64,000 nucleotides of DNA from Pseudomonas fluorescens (GCF_002837185.1 NZ_KZ477988.1:32794-96793), one strand, 5' to 3'; shown: positions 1 through 9,097, counted from the first letter of the stretch. Notes: generated by a model from the letters alone, not told the origin. A program made the numbers and translations.

Positions 1-1103
1 CCCTCGGTGGGCGGATCAAAGCGACCTGGCGCTGGGCCGACGTGCAACTGATCGGCGGCCTGGACGCGCAGACCAATGAACACCGCGCGCGCAGCAGCAT
101 GGGCATCGACACCTACAAGGACCTGCCGCGCAGCAAGGACGCCAACTTTCACAACTACGGCGTATTCGGTGAACTGACCTGGTACGCCGCCGACAACGAC
201 CGCCTGATCACCGGTGCGCGCCTGGATCGCGCCTCGGCCAGGGATTTTCGTCAACGTACCGGCTCAGGCATGATGAGCCGTCCCAACCCCACCGCCGACG
301 ACACCCGTGCAGACACCTTGCCATCGGGCTTCGTGCGCTACGAGCACGACCTGGCGGACACGCCCACTACCGTCTACGCGGGTCTGGGTCATGCTGAACG
401 CTTCCCGGACTACTGGGAACTGTTCTCCCCCAACACCGGGGCGGCCGGCTCGGTGAATGCCTTCGACGGCGTCAAGCCCGAGAAGACCACCCAGCTGGAT
501 GTTGGCGCGCAGTACAAAACCGCCAACCTTGAAGCCTGGGCCTCGGCTTATGTCGGCCAGGTGCGCGACTTCATCCTGTTCGACTACCGGCCCGGCATGA
601 TGGGCACCACCTCCCAGGCACGCAATGTCGACGCGCGCATCATGGGCGGTGAACTGGGCGCGGCGTACAAGCTGACCACTCACTGGAAGGCCGACGCGAG
701 CCTGGCCTACGCCTGGGGCAAGAACAGCAGCGACGGCAAAGCCCTGCCGCAGATGCCGCCGCTGGATGCGCGCCTGGGCCTGACCTACAGCCAGGATGAT
801 TGGAGTGCCGGCGCGTTGTGGCGCGTGGTCGCGGCGCAACACCGCATCGACCCGGACAAGGGCAACGTGGTCGGCAAGGACTACGACAAGAGCGGCGGTT
901 TTGGCGTGTTCTCGCTGAACGCGGCGTACCGCATCAATAAGCACTTCAAGGTCAGCAGCGGGGTCGACAATCTGTTCGGCAAGGCTTATGCCGAGCATTT
1001 GAACCTGGCGGGGAATGCCGGGTTCGGTTACCCGGCAAGCGACCCGCAGGCCATCAAGGAACCGGGGCGTACGCTCTGGACCAAGGTGGATATGAGCTTC
1101 TAA
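1..1103 (+). CDS. TonB-dependent copper receptor (OprC/NosA type), 3' part
   Basis: The frame is open from the left edge, so the N-terminus (signal peptide, plug) lies outside the window; about 366 codons remain. What is visible is outer-membrane beta-barrel sequence: alternating aromatic/polar strands, a late NLFGKAYAEHLN segment typical of the last barrel strands of TonB-dependent receptors, and a terminal Phe that suits recognition by the BAM machinery. The segment near the end (NAGFGYPASDPQAIKEPGRT) and methionine pairs in loops fit the OprC copper-receptor family, which imports copper across the outer membrane. A PepSY membrane protein follows on the same strand after a REP pair. The family call is from remembered similarity; metal specificity is inference. 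Confidence 0.8.
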   Translation, partial: LGGRIKATWRWADVQLIGGLDAQTNEHRARSSMGIDTYKDLPRSKDANFHNYGVFGELTWYAADNDRLITGARLDRASARDFRQRTGSGMMSRPNPTADDTRADTLPSGFVRYEHDLADTPTTVYAGLGHAERFPDYWELFSPNTGAAGSVNAFDGVKPEKTTQLDVGAQYKTANLEAWASAYVGQVRDFILFDYRPGMMGTTSQARNVDARIMGGELGAAYKLTTHWKADASLAYAWGKNSSDGKALPQMPPLDARLGLTYSQDDWSAGALWRVVAAQHRIDPDKGNVVGKDYDKSGGFGVFSLNAAYRINKHFKVSSGVDNLFGKAYAEHLNLAGNAGFGYPASDPQAIKEPGRTLWTKVDMSF

Positions 1104-1106
1104 CAG

Positions 1107-1200
1107 CATCGGGGGCAAGCCCCCTCCCACACTTGACCGGGTTCCCAAATCCAACGATGTGAACCCAATCCAATGTGGGAGGGGGCTTGCCCCCGATAGC
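1107..1200. repeat. REP pair (REPIN-like), arms with GTGGGAG facing inward
   Basis: Two inverted copies of the REP core GGGGGCTTGCCCCC flank a short spacer. The left arm reads CATCGGGGGCAAGCCCCCTC and the right arm ends GGCTTGCCCCCGATAGC. Each arm is itself a hairpin and the two arms can pair with each other. It starts four bases after the receptor stop codon and may act as a 3'-end structure. Confidence 0.9.
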
Positions 1201-1242
1201 GGTGTAACTGACACAAAAAATCAAAAGCCTTGCGGAGCCCTG

Positions 1243-2622
1243 ATGAGCACTCAACAAAAAGTTTCCTTCTACAACCTGGCCTGGCGCTGGCACTTCTACG
1301 CCGGCCTTTTCGTCGCCCCTTTCATGGTGCTGCTGGCCCTGACCGGCATCATCTACCTGTTCAAACCACAGCTCGACCCGCTGATGTACGGCCACCTGCT
1401 CACCGTCCCCGCCGCCGAACACGCACTGAGCGCCGACGAGCAGTTGCAACGCGCCAGAGCCGCCTACCCCCAGGCGGTGATCAGCAAGTACCTGCCGCCC
1501 GCCGATGCCACCGGCAGCGCACAGTTCGTGATGCAACACGCAGGCCGCGAAGTGACGGTATTCGTCGACCCCTATCGCGGTACCGTCCTGGGTGAGCAGG
1601 ACGCCAACTACAACCTGCAAGCCATCGCCCGCGCCCTGCACGGCGAACTGATGATCGGCACCGTCGGTGATCGCCTGATCGAACTCGCCGCCGGCTGGGG
1701 CGTGATGCTGGTGGTGTCCGGCCTGTACCTGTGGTGGCCACGCGGCAAGTCATCGGCTGGCGTGTTGTGGCCCCGGCTCAACAGCCGTGGCCGCTTGTTC
1801 TGGCGCGACCTGCACGCTGTCGTCGGTTTCTGGGGCGCAGCGTTTTTGCTGGTGATGCTGCTCAGCGGCATGACCTGGACGGGCTTCTGGGGCAAGCAAT
1901 ACGCCGCCCTGTGGAACACCTTCCCGGCGGCGATGTGGAACAACGTGCCGCAATCCGACCAGCAGGCACGCGCGCTCAACACCGCCACCCAACAGACCGT
2001 GCCCTGGGCCATGGAAAACACGCCGATGCCAATGTCCGGTGACCATGCCGAACACATGAACCATGGCGCCATGCACGCGGGCCCTGCCGCGCCGACCGTG
2101 CGCCTGCAACAGGTGGTCGACCTGGCCAACGCACGCAAGGTCGAGCCCGGCTACAGCATCACCTTCCCCACCACCGCCACCGGCGTGTTCACTGTTGCCG
2201 TGTTCGCCAACGACCCGCGCAACGACGCCACTCTGCATGTGGACCAGTACACCGGCAAGGTCCTGGCCGATGTGCGTTGGGAACATTACAACCTGGTCGC
2301 ACGCGCCACCGAGACCGGCGTGATGTTGCACGAAGGCAAGATGTTCGGCTGGGTCAACCAACTGATCGTGCTGCTGATCTGCCTGATGATCCTGCTCAGT
2401 GCGGTCAGCGGCGTGGTGATCTGGTGGAAGCGTCGGCCACAGGGCGGGCTGGGCGTGCCGCCGCTGCGTCATGACGTGCCGAAGTGGAAAACCGCGATGG
2501 TGATCATGCTCGGGCTGGCGATCATTTTCCCGTTGGTGGGCGCATCGTTGATCCTGGTGTGGGCGCTGGATCGCCTGGTGCTGTCACGCTTTTTTGCCCA
2601 AGGTGAATCTGCCTCAGGTTAA
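1243..2622 (+). CDS. PepSY-associated transmembrane protein, 459 aa
   Basis: Integral inner-membrane protein of the PepSY_TM (PiuB-like) family, often linked with iron or copper uptake and probably involved in metal reduction or transfer. Membrane segments are visible near residues 12-37, 145-165, 195-220, 365-390 and 410-440, with periplasmic PepSY-like stretches between them. A His/Met-rich loop near residues 266-281 (GDHAEHMNHGAMHAG) is a plausible metal-binding patch. I chose the ATG at 1243 (MSTQQKVSFYN), because the longer frame reads through the REP repeat. It lies directly downstream of the copper-type receptor on the same strand, which suggests a shared role in copper handling. The precise activity is not established for this family. 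Confidence 0.8.
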   Translation: MSTQQKVSFYNLAWRWHFYAGLFVAPFMVLLALTGIIYLFKPQLDPLMYGHLLTVPAAEHALSADEQLQRARAAYPQAVISKYLPPADATGSAQFVMQHAGREVTVFVDPYRGTVLGEQDANYNLQAIARALHGELMIGTVGDRLIELAAGWGVMLVVSGLYLWWPRGKSSAGVLWPRLNSRGRLFWRDLHAVVGFWGAAFLLVMLLSGMTWTGFWGKQYAALWNTFPAAMWNNVPQSDQQARALNTATQQTVPWAMENTPMPMSGDHAEHMNHGAMHAGPAAPTVRLQQVVDLANARKVEPGYSITFPTTATGVFTVAVFANDPRNDATLHVDQYTGKVLADVRWEHYNLVARATETGVMLHEGKMFGWVNQLIVLLICLMILLSAVSGVVIWWKRRPQGGLGVPPLRHDVPKWKTAMVIMLGLAIIFPLVGASLILVWALDRLVLSRFFAQGESASG

Positions 2623-2668
2623 GCATGAAACAGGCGAGATGCCCGACGCTACGGGCTTGTGTAGCCTT

Positions 2669-2686
2669 GCGCGACTGTTGTCGCGC
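2669..2686 (+). terminator. Hairpin, possible terminator of the PepSY gene
   Basis: Perfect 7-bp stem GCGCGAC / GTCGCGC with a TGTT loop, about 47 bases after the PepSY stop codon. There is no T-tract after it, so intrinsic termination is uncertain. It separates the PepSY gene from the Zur-type operator just downstream. Confidence 0.4.
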
Positions 2687-2695
2687 AGCCAATAA

Positions 2696-2712
2696 GTGTT
2701 AACTTATAACAC
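2696..2712. promoter_or_regulatory. Candidate Zur box upstream of metal-uptake operon
   Basis: GTGTTAACTTATAACAC is the inner part of a 19-bp palindrome (2695-2713, 7-bp arms, 5-bp centre). It agrees at 15 of 17 positions with the gammaproteobacterial Zur consensus as I remember it (RTGTTATAWTATAACAY). It lies 69 bases before the chosen ATG of the TonB-dependent receptor gene, a fitting place for repression by zinc-loaded Zur. Confidence 0.6.
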
Positions 2713-2780
2713 TTTCTGCGTTATCGTTGCTCGCCGCGCCCTGCGGCGAGCCCCCCTTCAAGAAGCGATTGAATCGACCG

Positions 2781-4889
2781 ATGAACAACTCCCTAGCGTG
2801 CGGCCTGTGCCTGCTCGCCCTGCATACCAACGTCCAGGCCATGACCCTGCCCGAGAGCGCCATCACGGCACCGGCAGTCGATAACGAACGCGTCGAGCTC
2901 AATACGCCGACTACCGCCGGTTCGCGCCTGAACCTGACGGCGCTGCAAACCCCCGGCAGCGTAGAAAGCCAGACCGGCGCGCAGATCCGAGAACGTGGCG
3001 ACGCCAGCGTGCAGGACGCCATCTCCCGCGCCACCGGCATCACCCGCACCGGCACCCCGGGCGACGGTGGCACCTCGCTGCAAGCCCGTGGCTTTACCGG
3101 CCAAAGCTCAGTGATGCAACTGTACGACGGTAACCGCATGTACACCGGCATGGGCACCTCGACCTTCCCGGTGGACACCTGGGCGGTGGAACGGGTGGAC
3201 GTGCTGCGTGGCCCGGCCTCTGTGCTGTACGGCGAAGGCGCTACCGGCGCGGTGGTCAATACGGTCCCAAAAAGGCCTTTCACGGGCGCGATCGAAAACC
3301 ACATCCGCCTCGGCTACGGTTCCTACGACCGCCAGCAACAAGCCCTGGACAGTGGCGGCTCACTGACCGATACCCTGAGCTACCGCCTGAACCTCAACCG
3401 CCTGCGCAGCAACGGTTTCATCGACCGTGGGGACGCCAGCAGCGACTTCATCAGCGGCGCCCTGCGCTGGCAGGCGGCCGACAACCTGAGTTTCACCCTG
3501 GCCAGTGACTACGGCGACCAGCGCCCACAAAACTACTTCGGCACGCCCCTGATCAACGGCCAGTTGCACAAGGGCCTGCGCGACAAGAACTACAACGTCA
3601 GCAACGACACTCAGCACTACAACGACCAGTGGACACGCCTGACCAGCGAGTGGCAGTTGAGCGATAACGTCAGCGCCACCAACGAGCTGTACTACCTGAA
3701 AAACCAGCGTCGCTGGCAGAACGCCGAGAACTACAATTTCACCAACGGCCAACTGACCCGCAGCGGCAACTTCGGGATCAAGCACGATCAGGAACAGGTG
3801 GGCGACCGCCAGACCTTCACCTTCAAGCACACCCTGTTCGGCCTCGACAGCCAGACCGTGGCGGGCCTGGAATACAACCGCATCCGCTTCCGCCTGGCGA
3901 GCAACACGCCGTTTAATGACGTGGCGCAAACCGGCCAACCCGTCGACCTGTATCACCCGGCGCCTGCGCCATTTGCCAGCCAGGACCCGTTCAACCCGGT
4001 GTTCGCCACCACCACCAGGACGGTGGCCGGCTTTGCGGAAAACCGCCTGCAACTCACGGATAAACTCGCGCTGGTCACCGGCATCCGCCGCGACTACGCG
4101 CACATCGACCGCGACGATCTGCGCACCGGTGGCCAATCCGATAAAACCCTCACCGGCAATAACTGGAAAGCCGGCCTGGTCTACGCGATCACCCCGCAGA
4201 CTTCGGTCTACGGCCAGTACGCCACCAGCACCGACGGCGTCGGCGGGCTGATTTCCCTGAGCCCGAGCCAGCAGCAGTTCGACCTGTCCACTGCCAGGCA
4301 GACCGAGGTTGGTATCAAGCAAGCATTCTGGGACGCACGGGGTGAATGGACCCTGGCGGCCTACCACATCGTCAAGAAGAAGCTGCTGACGGACGTGCCG
4401 GGCGCCCCGGATTTCAAGCAGCAAGTCGGCCAACAATCCTCCAACGGCCTGGAGGCCAGCCTCGACCTGCAACTGCCTCACGCCTGGCAGTTGCACGCCA
4501 ACGCCGCCATCGTGCGAGCGCAGTATGACGACTTCAAACAGGACGTCGGCGGCGTGCAGGTGTCGCGCGACGGCAACCGCCCAGTGGACGTGCCGCGCCG
4601 CACCGCCAACCTGTGGCTGAGCAAGGCCGTGACCGACAACGTGCGTGCCGGTGCCGGTGTGCGTTATGTCGATGCACGGTATGCCGACATGGCCAACCAG
4701 AACGAGTTGCCGAGCTACACCGTGGTCGATGCGACGCTGTCGTGGAACGCCATGCGCAACACCACACTGGGCCTGCAACTCAACAACCTGTTCGATCGCA
4801 CTTATGCAGTCAGCCAGTACAACGATGGGCAGCAGTGGATTCTGGGTGTACCTCGTTCCATGTTCATTACTGCCGACTACACCTTTTAA
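2781..4889 (+). CDS. TonB-dependent receptor of a metal/metallophore uptake operon, 702 aa
   Basis: Outer-membrane ligand-gated channel driven by TonB. The ATG at 2781 gives a signal peptide (MNNSLACGLCLLALHTNVQA). The plug domain is at about residues 50-165, with conserved stretches such as RDGN-like YDGNRMYTG, VERVDVLRGPASVLYGEGA and GAVVNTVPKRP. The rest is a 22-strand-type barrel ending in ITADYTF with a terminal Phe. It is first in a tight operon: its stop codon TAA shares a base with the ATG of the ABC ATPase. The order receptor-ATPase-binding protein-permease matches the P. aeruginosa PA2911-PA2914 locus, reported as zinc-responsive, and a Zur-like operator lies upstream. Siderophore-receptor annotation would be the default; zinc or a zinc metallophore is my inference. 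Confidence 0.85.
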   Translation: MNNSLACGLCLLALHTNVQAMTLPESAITAPAVDNERVELNTPTTAGSRLNLTALQTPGSVESQTGAQIRERGDASVQDAISRATGITRTGTPGDGGTSLQARGFTGQSSVMQLYDGNRMYTGMGTSTFPVDTWAVERVDVLRGPASVLYGEGATGAVVNTVPKRPFTGAIENHIRLGYGSYDRQQQALDSGGSLTDTLSYRLNLNRLRSNGFIDRGDASSDFISGALRWQAADNLSFTLASDYGDQRPQNYFGTPLINGQLHKGLRDKNYNVSNDTQHYNDQWTRLTSEWQLSDNVSATNELYYLKNQRRWQNAENYNFTNGQLTRSGNFGIKHDQEQVGDRQTFTFKHTLFGLDSQTVAGLEYNRIRFRLASNTPFNDVAQTGQPVDLYHPAPAPFASQDPFNPVFATTTRTVAGFAENRLQLTDKLALVTGIRRDYAHIDRDDLRTGGQSDKTLTGNNWKAGLVYAITPQTSVYGQYATSTDGVGGLISLSPSQQQFDLSTARQTEVGIKQAFWDARGEWTLAAYHIVKKKLLTDVPGAPDFKQQVGQQSSNGLEASLDLQLPHAWQLHANAAIVRAQYDDFKQDVGGVQVSRDGNRPVDVPRRTANLWLSKAVTDNVRAGAGVRYVDARYADMANQNELPSYTVVDATLSWNAMRNTTLGLQLNNLFDRTYAVSQYNDGQQWILGVPRSMFITADYTF

Positions 4890-5677
4890 TGACCTCGCTC
4901 ACCCTCACCGACCTGGCTTGGACTCCACCCGGCCACGACCACTGCCTTCACCAGTTCCAACTGCGTGACGCCGGCCTGCAGGTCGCTGCCGGGGAGTTTG
5001 TCGGCCTGATCGGGCCTAACGGCAGCGGCAAGACCAGCCTGCTGCGCTGTGCCTATCGATTCACCCGGCCGGAGCGCGGCGACGTGATGCTTGAGCACCA
5101 GAACGTCTGGAAGCAAAGCGCCAAGTGGTGTGCGCAACGCATCGCGGTGGTGCTGCAGGAATTCCCCGACGCGTTCGGCTTGCGCGTGGATGAAGTGGTC
5201 GCCATGGGCCGCACACCCCACAAGGGGTTGTTCGACAGCGACACCCAGCACGACCAGCAACTGATCCGCAACGCACTGCAGTCGGTGGGGATGCAGGGTT
5301 TCGCAGACCACGCCTTCGCCACCCTCTCGGGCGGTGAAAAACAGCGCGTCATCCTGGCTCGTGCCCTGGCCCAGCAACCGCAACTGTTGATCCTCGATGA
5401 GCCGACCAACCACCTCGACCCGCGCTATCAACTGGAGCTGTTAAGGCTGGTCAAGCAGTTGAAAATCGGCACCCTGGCGAGCATCCACGACCTGAACCTG
5501 GCCGCCGCGTTCTGTGATCGCCTGTACGTGATCCATCACGGGCGCATCGTCGCCAGCGGCACGCCCCATGAAGTGCTGACCGCCGCGTTGCTGCGCGACG
5601 TGTTTGGCGTCCAAGCCCTGATCGACACCCATCCCTTGTCCGGCTACCCCCGAATCACCTGGATAACCCAACCATGA
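4889..5677 (+). CDS. ABC transporter ATP-binding protein (FecE/BtuD type), 262 aa
   Basis: Cytoplasmic ATPase that powers import through the FecCD-type permease encoded two genes downstream. The Walker A motif GPNGSGKT is at about residues 41-48, the signature LSGGEKQR at about 146-153, and the Walker B LLILDEPT at about 166-173, followed by NHLD and a switch His in SIHDLN. The start was set at the ATG overlapping the receptor stop by one base (TAATG), because the longer frame overlaps the receptor gene heavily. The end overlaps the binding-protein gene by four bases (ATGA), so translation is likely coupled. Metal-chelate substrate is inferred from the neighbours. Confidence 0.9.
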   Translation: MTSLTLTDLAWTPPGHDHCLHQFQLRDAGLQVAAGEFVGLIGPNGSGKTSLLRCAYRFTRPERGDVMLEHQNVWKQSAKWCAQRIAVVLQEFPDAFGLRVDEVVAMGRTPHKGLFDSDTQHDQQLIRNALQSVGMQGFADHAFATLSGGEKQRVILARALAQQPQLLILDEPTNHLDPRYQLELLRLVKQLKIGTLASIHDLNLAAAFCDRLYVIHHGRIVASGTPHEVLTAALLRDVFGVQALIDTHPLSGYPRITWITQP

Positions 5678-6621
5678 TCCTGCGCGCCCTGCTGTCTCTC
5701 GCACTGTTGCTCGGTACTGCCCAAGCGTTCGCCGAAGCCACCCATTACCCGCTGACCATCAAGAGCTGCAACCGCGACGTGACCTTCCAGCAAGCCCCGC
5801 AACACGCGGTCAGCCACGACATCAACATGACCCAGATGATGCTCGCCCTGGGCCTCAAGCCACACATGGCCGGCTACAGCGGCGTGACGGGCTGGAAGTC
5901 AGTGCCGCCGGACATGGCCGCGATCCTCGACGGCCTGCCGGAGCTGGCGAGCAAATACCCGTCGGTGGAAACCTTGCTCAATGCCAACGTGGATTTCTTC
6001 TTCGCCGGCTGGGACTACGGCATGCGCGTGGGCGGCGACCTCACGCCGCACACCCTGCAACCCTTGGGTATCAACGTGTATGAGCTGACCGAGTCGTGCG
6101 CGTTCGTGATGAAGCGCCCCGCTGCCACACTGGAAGACACCTATAACGACCTGCGCAACCTGGGCAAGATTTTTGACGTGCAAGACCGTGCCAACGCGCT
6201 GATCGCCCAGATGCAGGCGCAGGTGGCCGAGGTACAAAAAGACCTGCCCGCCGACAAGCCACGGGTGTTTCTTTACGACAGCGGCGAAGACCGCGCCATG
6301 ACGTCAGGACGCCTGGGCATGCCACACGCGTTAATCGACGCCGCTGGCGGGCGCAATATCCTCGACGACGTCGACGCCAGCTGGACCCGGGTCAACTGGG
6401 AAACCGTGGTGGAGCGCAACCCGCAGGTGATCGTGATCGTCGACTACAGCGAAATCACGGCCAAACAGAAAGAGCAATTTCTGCTCGATAACCCGGCCCT
6501 GCAATCGGTGGACGCCATCAGGAATCAGCGCTTTATCGTGATCCCGTACGTGCAGGCCACGCCGGGTATCGACAACGTGCTGGCGGTGCAAGCCCTGGCC
6601 AAGGGGTTCCACGGCGAATGA
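5674..6621 (+). CDS. ABC transporter periplasmic substrate-binding protein (BtuF/FepB fold), 315 aa
   Basis: Secreted binding protein that delivers the ligand from the outer-membrane receptor to the permease. A signal peptide is visible at residues 1-20 (MILRALLSLALLLGTAQAFA). The body has the Peripl_BP_2 pattern: an N-terminal lobe with HAVSHDINMTQMMLALGLKP, a middle helix around residues 150-185, and a C-terminal lobe with a DYSEITAKQKEQFLLDNP segment. It overlaps both neighbours by ATGA (5674-5677 and 6618-6621), so it is translated as part of a four-gene operon. Proteins of this fold bind metal chelates (heme, siderophores, cobalamin) or free metals. Which ligand applies cannot be read from sequence. 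Confidence 0.85.
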   Translation: MILRALLSLALLLGTAQAFAEATHYPLTIKSCNRDVTFQQAPQHAVSHDINMTQMMLALGLKPHMAGYSGVTGWKSVPPDMAAILDGLPELASKYPSVETLLNANVDFFFAGWDYGMRVGGDLTPHTLQPLGINVYELTESCAFVMKRPAATLEDTYNDLRNLGKIFDVQDRANALIAQMQAQVAEVQKDLPADKPRVFLYDSGEDRAMTSGRLGMPHALIDAAGGRNILDDVDASWTRVNWETVVERNPQVIVIVDYSEITAKQKEQFLLDNPALQSVDAIRNQRFIVIPYVQATPGIDNVLAVQALAKGFHGE

Positions 6622-7628
6622 TCGACCGTCGCTACGCCTTGCTGCTGAGTGCCCTGGGCGCGTTTTTGCTGATCTCCTGCGTGATCTCGCTGGGGTTCGG
6701 TTCGGCGCGGGTACCCGTGGACGTGGTGTGGCGGATCCTGCTGCACAAGACGTGCGGCATCGGTGAAGTGGATTGGAATGCGGGCCAGGAACATATCGTC
6801 TGGCTGATCCGCGTGCCGCGCATGCTGCTCGGCGCCTTGGTGGGCGCCGGGCTGGCGTTGATCGGCGCGGTGTTGCAGGCCGTGACGCGCAACCCGTTGG
6901 CCGACCCACATTTGCTCGGTGTGACATCCGGCGCCACCCTCGGCGCGGTGATCGTGGTGCTGCATGTGGGCGAAGTCATCGGCCTGCTGACCCTGCCCAT
7001 TGCGGCCTTCATCGGCGCGCTGCTGAGCATGCTGGTGGTGCTGGCCGTGGCCAGTCGCAATGGCCGCCTGGAAAGTGATCGCCTGCTGCTCTGCGGCGTG
7101 GCGGTGTCATTCGTGATGATGGCGGTGGCCAACCTGCTGCTGTTCATGGGCGACCACCGCGCCGCCTCAGCGGTGATGTTCTGGATGCTCGGCGGCCTGG
7201 GCCTGGCGCGTTGGGAGCTGCTGGCGATTCCCGCCGCCACGGTGGTGCTAGGGTTGGCCCTGCTGTCGGGCATGGCGCGCCCGCTCAATGCCCTGATGGC
7301 CGGCGAACAGACCGCCGTGACCCTGGGCCTGAACGCACGCAACGTGCGCCTCAAGGTGTTTTTGATCGCGTCGTTGATGACCGGCGTGCTGGTGTCGATC
7401 AGCGGCTCCATCGGTTTTGTCGGCCTGATGGTGCCGCACATCGCCCGGCGCCTGGTAGGCGCCGAGCACCGGCGCTTATTGCCGGTGTGCGTGCTGCTGG
7501 GCAGCGTGTTCCTGGTATGGGTCGACGTCGCGGCACGCACGCTGATCGCCCCTGAAGACCTGCCGATTGGCGTGGCGACGGCAGCGATTGGCGGGCTGTT
7601 TTTTATCGGCTTGATGCGCAGGCGCTGA
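6618..7628 (+). CDS. FecCD-family ABC transporter permease, 336 aa
   Basis: Inner-membrane permease of metal-chelate importers, forming a dimer with the ATPase. About ten hydrophobic segments are seen, from residues 5-27 to the last at about 305-330. FecCD hallmarks include RVPRMLLGALVGAGLALIGA, QAVTRNPLADPHLLGVTSGA and SGSIGFVGLMVPHIARRL, the last being the coupling region contacted by the ATPase. The length is normal for the family (about 330-350). It starts at the ATGA overlap with the binding-protein gene and ends the operon. No terminator is obvious in the 183 bases before urtA. Confidence 0.9.
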   Translation: MIDRRYALLLSALGAFLLISCVISLGFGSARVPVDVVWRILLHKTCGIGEVDWNAGQEHIVWLIRVPRMLLGALVGAGLALIGAVLQAVTRNPLADPHLLGVTSGATLGAVIVVLHVGEVIGLLTLPIAAFIGALLSMLVVLAVASRNGRLESDRLLLCGVAVSFVMMAVANLLLFMGDHRAASAVMFWMLGGLGLARWELLAIPAATVVLGLALLSGMARPLNALMAGEQTAVTLGLNARNVRLKVFLIASLMTGVLVSISGSIGFVGLMVPHIARRLVGAEHRRLLPVCVLLGSVFLVWVDVAARTLIAPEDLPIGVATAAIGGLFFIGLMRRR

Positions 7629-7741
7629 GCGCGCCCCGTTGTAGCGCACCGCCACGCACCGACACTTGCGCCTGCCATTTCCTGGTGCGTCACGCCTGCA
7701 AAAGCGCGGGCAAACCACGCATTTCATGGGGTTTGTCGACT

Positions 7742-7757
7742 CGGCACAGCGCTTGCA
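7742..7757 (+). promoter_or_regulatory. Sigma-54 (-24/-12) promoter for urtA
   Basis: CGGCACAGCGCTTGCA matches the TGGCACG-N4-TTGCW consensus with GG and GC at the correct spacing; only the first base and the seventh differ. The expected transcript start is near 7768, leaving a leader of about 44 bases before urtA. NtrC-like half sites (GCACC, GGTGC) occur upstream at 7640-7690, but no clean full site is seen. Confidence 0.7.
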
Positions 7758-7811
7758 ATCCCCTGCTCAACTTGTCCCTCACACCCTTGTTGAGTTCACG
7801 GAGATCGCACT

Positions 7812-9077
7812 ATGAAGCGTCGCAGTTTGATCAAGGCATTCACCTTGTCGGCATCCATTGCGGCCATGGGCTTGACCTGGACCGTCCAGGCCGCCGAGAC
7901 CATCAAGGTCGGCATCCTGCACTCGTTGTCCGGGACCATGGCGATCTCCGAAACCTCGCTTAAAGACATGGCGCTGATGACCATTGACGAGATCAACGCC
8001 AAGGGCGGTGTGAACGGCAAGATGCTCGAACCGGTGGTGGTGGACCCGGCGTCCAACTGGCCGCTGTTCGCGGAAAAAGGCCGGCAGTTGCTGACCCAGG
8101 ACAAGGTCGCCGTGGTGTTCGGCTGCTGGACCTCGGTGTCGCGTAAATCCGTACTGCCGGTGTTCGAAGAACTCAATGGCCTGCTGTTCTACCCGGTGCA
8201 GTACGAAGGCGAGGAGATGTCGCCGAACGTGTTCTATACCGGTGCGGCGCCGAACCAGCAGGCGATCCCGGCGGTGGAATACCTGATGAGCGAAGAAGGC
8301 GGCAGCGCCAAGCGCTTCTTCCTGCTCGGCACCGACTACGTGTACCCGCGCACCACCAACAAGATCCTGCGCGCCTTCCTGCATGCCAAAGGCGTGGCGG
8401 ATAAAGATATCGAAGAGGTCTACACCCCGTTCGGCCACAGCGACTACCAGACCATCGTCGCCAACATCAAGAAGTTCTCCGCCGGCGGCAAGACCGCAGT
8501 GATTTCCACCGTGAATGGCGACTCCAATGTGCCGTTCTACAAGGAACTGGCCAACCAGGGCCTGAAGGCGACCGATGTACCGGTGGTGGCATTCTCCGTG
8601 GGTGAAGAAGAACTGCGCGGCATCGACACCAAGCCGCTGGTGGGCAACCTGGCGGCGTGGAACTACTTCCAGTCGGTAGAGAACCCGGTGAACCAGAAAT
8701 TCGTCGCCGACTGGAAAGCCTACGCCAAGAAACACAACCTGCCGGGCGCGGATAAAGCCGTGACCAATGACCCGATGGAAGCCACCTACGTAGGCATCCA
8801 TATGTGGGCGCAGGCGGCGGAGAAAGCCAAGTCCACCGACGTCGACAAAGTGCGTGAAGCCCTGGCCGGCCAGACCTTCGCCGCGCCGTCTGGCTTCACC
8901 CTGACCATGGACAAGACCAACCACCACCTGCACAAGCCGGTGATGATCGGCGAAATCCAGGCCGACGGGCAGTTCTCGGTGGTGTGGCAGACCGAAGCGC
9001 CGATTCGGGCGCAGCCGTGGAGCCCGTACATTCCGGGCAATGACAAGAAGCCGGACTATGCGGTGAAGAGCAACTGA
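7812..9077 (+). CDS. urtA: Urea ABC transporter substrate-binding protein, 421 aa
   Basis: Periplasmic urea receptor of the high-affinity UrtABCDE importer. The N-terminus MKRRSLIKAFTLSAS has a twin-arginine-like motif and a hydrophobic stretch ending at VQAAE, so export by Tat or Sec is expected. The body is a Peripla_BP_6 / amide-binding fold with UrtA marks: KVGILHSLSGTMAISE at about residues 31-46, VFGCWTSVSRKSVLPVFE, and GLLFYPVQYEGEEMSPN. Length is normal for UrtA. It is the first gene of urtABCDE and sits behind a sigma-54 promoter; a REP pair separates it from urtB, which may raise the level of urtA message relative to distal genes. Confidence 0.95.
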   Translation: MKRRSLIKAFTLSASIAAMGLTWTVQAAETIKVGILHSLSGTMAISETSLKDMALMTIDEINAKGGVNGKMLEPVVVDPASNWPLFAEKGRQLLTQDKVAVVFGCWTSVSRKSVLPVFEELNGLLFYPVQYEGEEMSPNVFYTGAAPNQQAIPAVEYLMSEEGGSAKRFFLLGTDYVYPRTTNKILRAFLHAKGVADKDIEEVYTPFGHSDYQTIVANIKKFSAGGKTAVISTVNGDSNVPFYKELANQGLKATDVPVVAFSVGEEELRGIDTKPLVGNLAAWNYFQSVENPVNQKFVADWKAYAKKHNLPGADKAVTNDPMEATYVGIHMWAQAAEKAKSTDVDKVREALAGQTFAAPSGFTLTMDKTNHHLHKPVMIGEIQADGQFSVVWQTEAPIRAQPWSPYIPGNDKKPDYAVKSN

Positions 9078-9097
9078 AGCCCACCACAGGCTAAAAA

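Noticed and set aside
264..1214. Long reverse open frame opposite the copper receptor
   Set aside because: High-GC shadow of the real gene; composition follows the third-base pattern of the plus-strand gene and no family motif is present. The same applies to the other long opposite frames, for example 3360-4778, 7779-9185, 16171-17439, 45087-47171 and 48064-50160.
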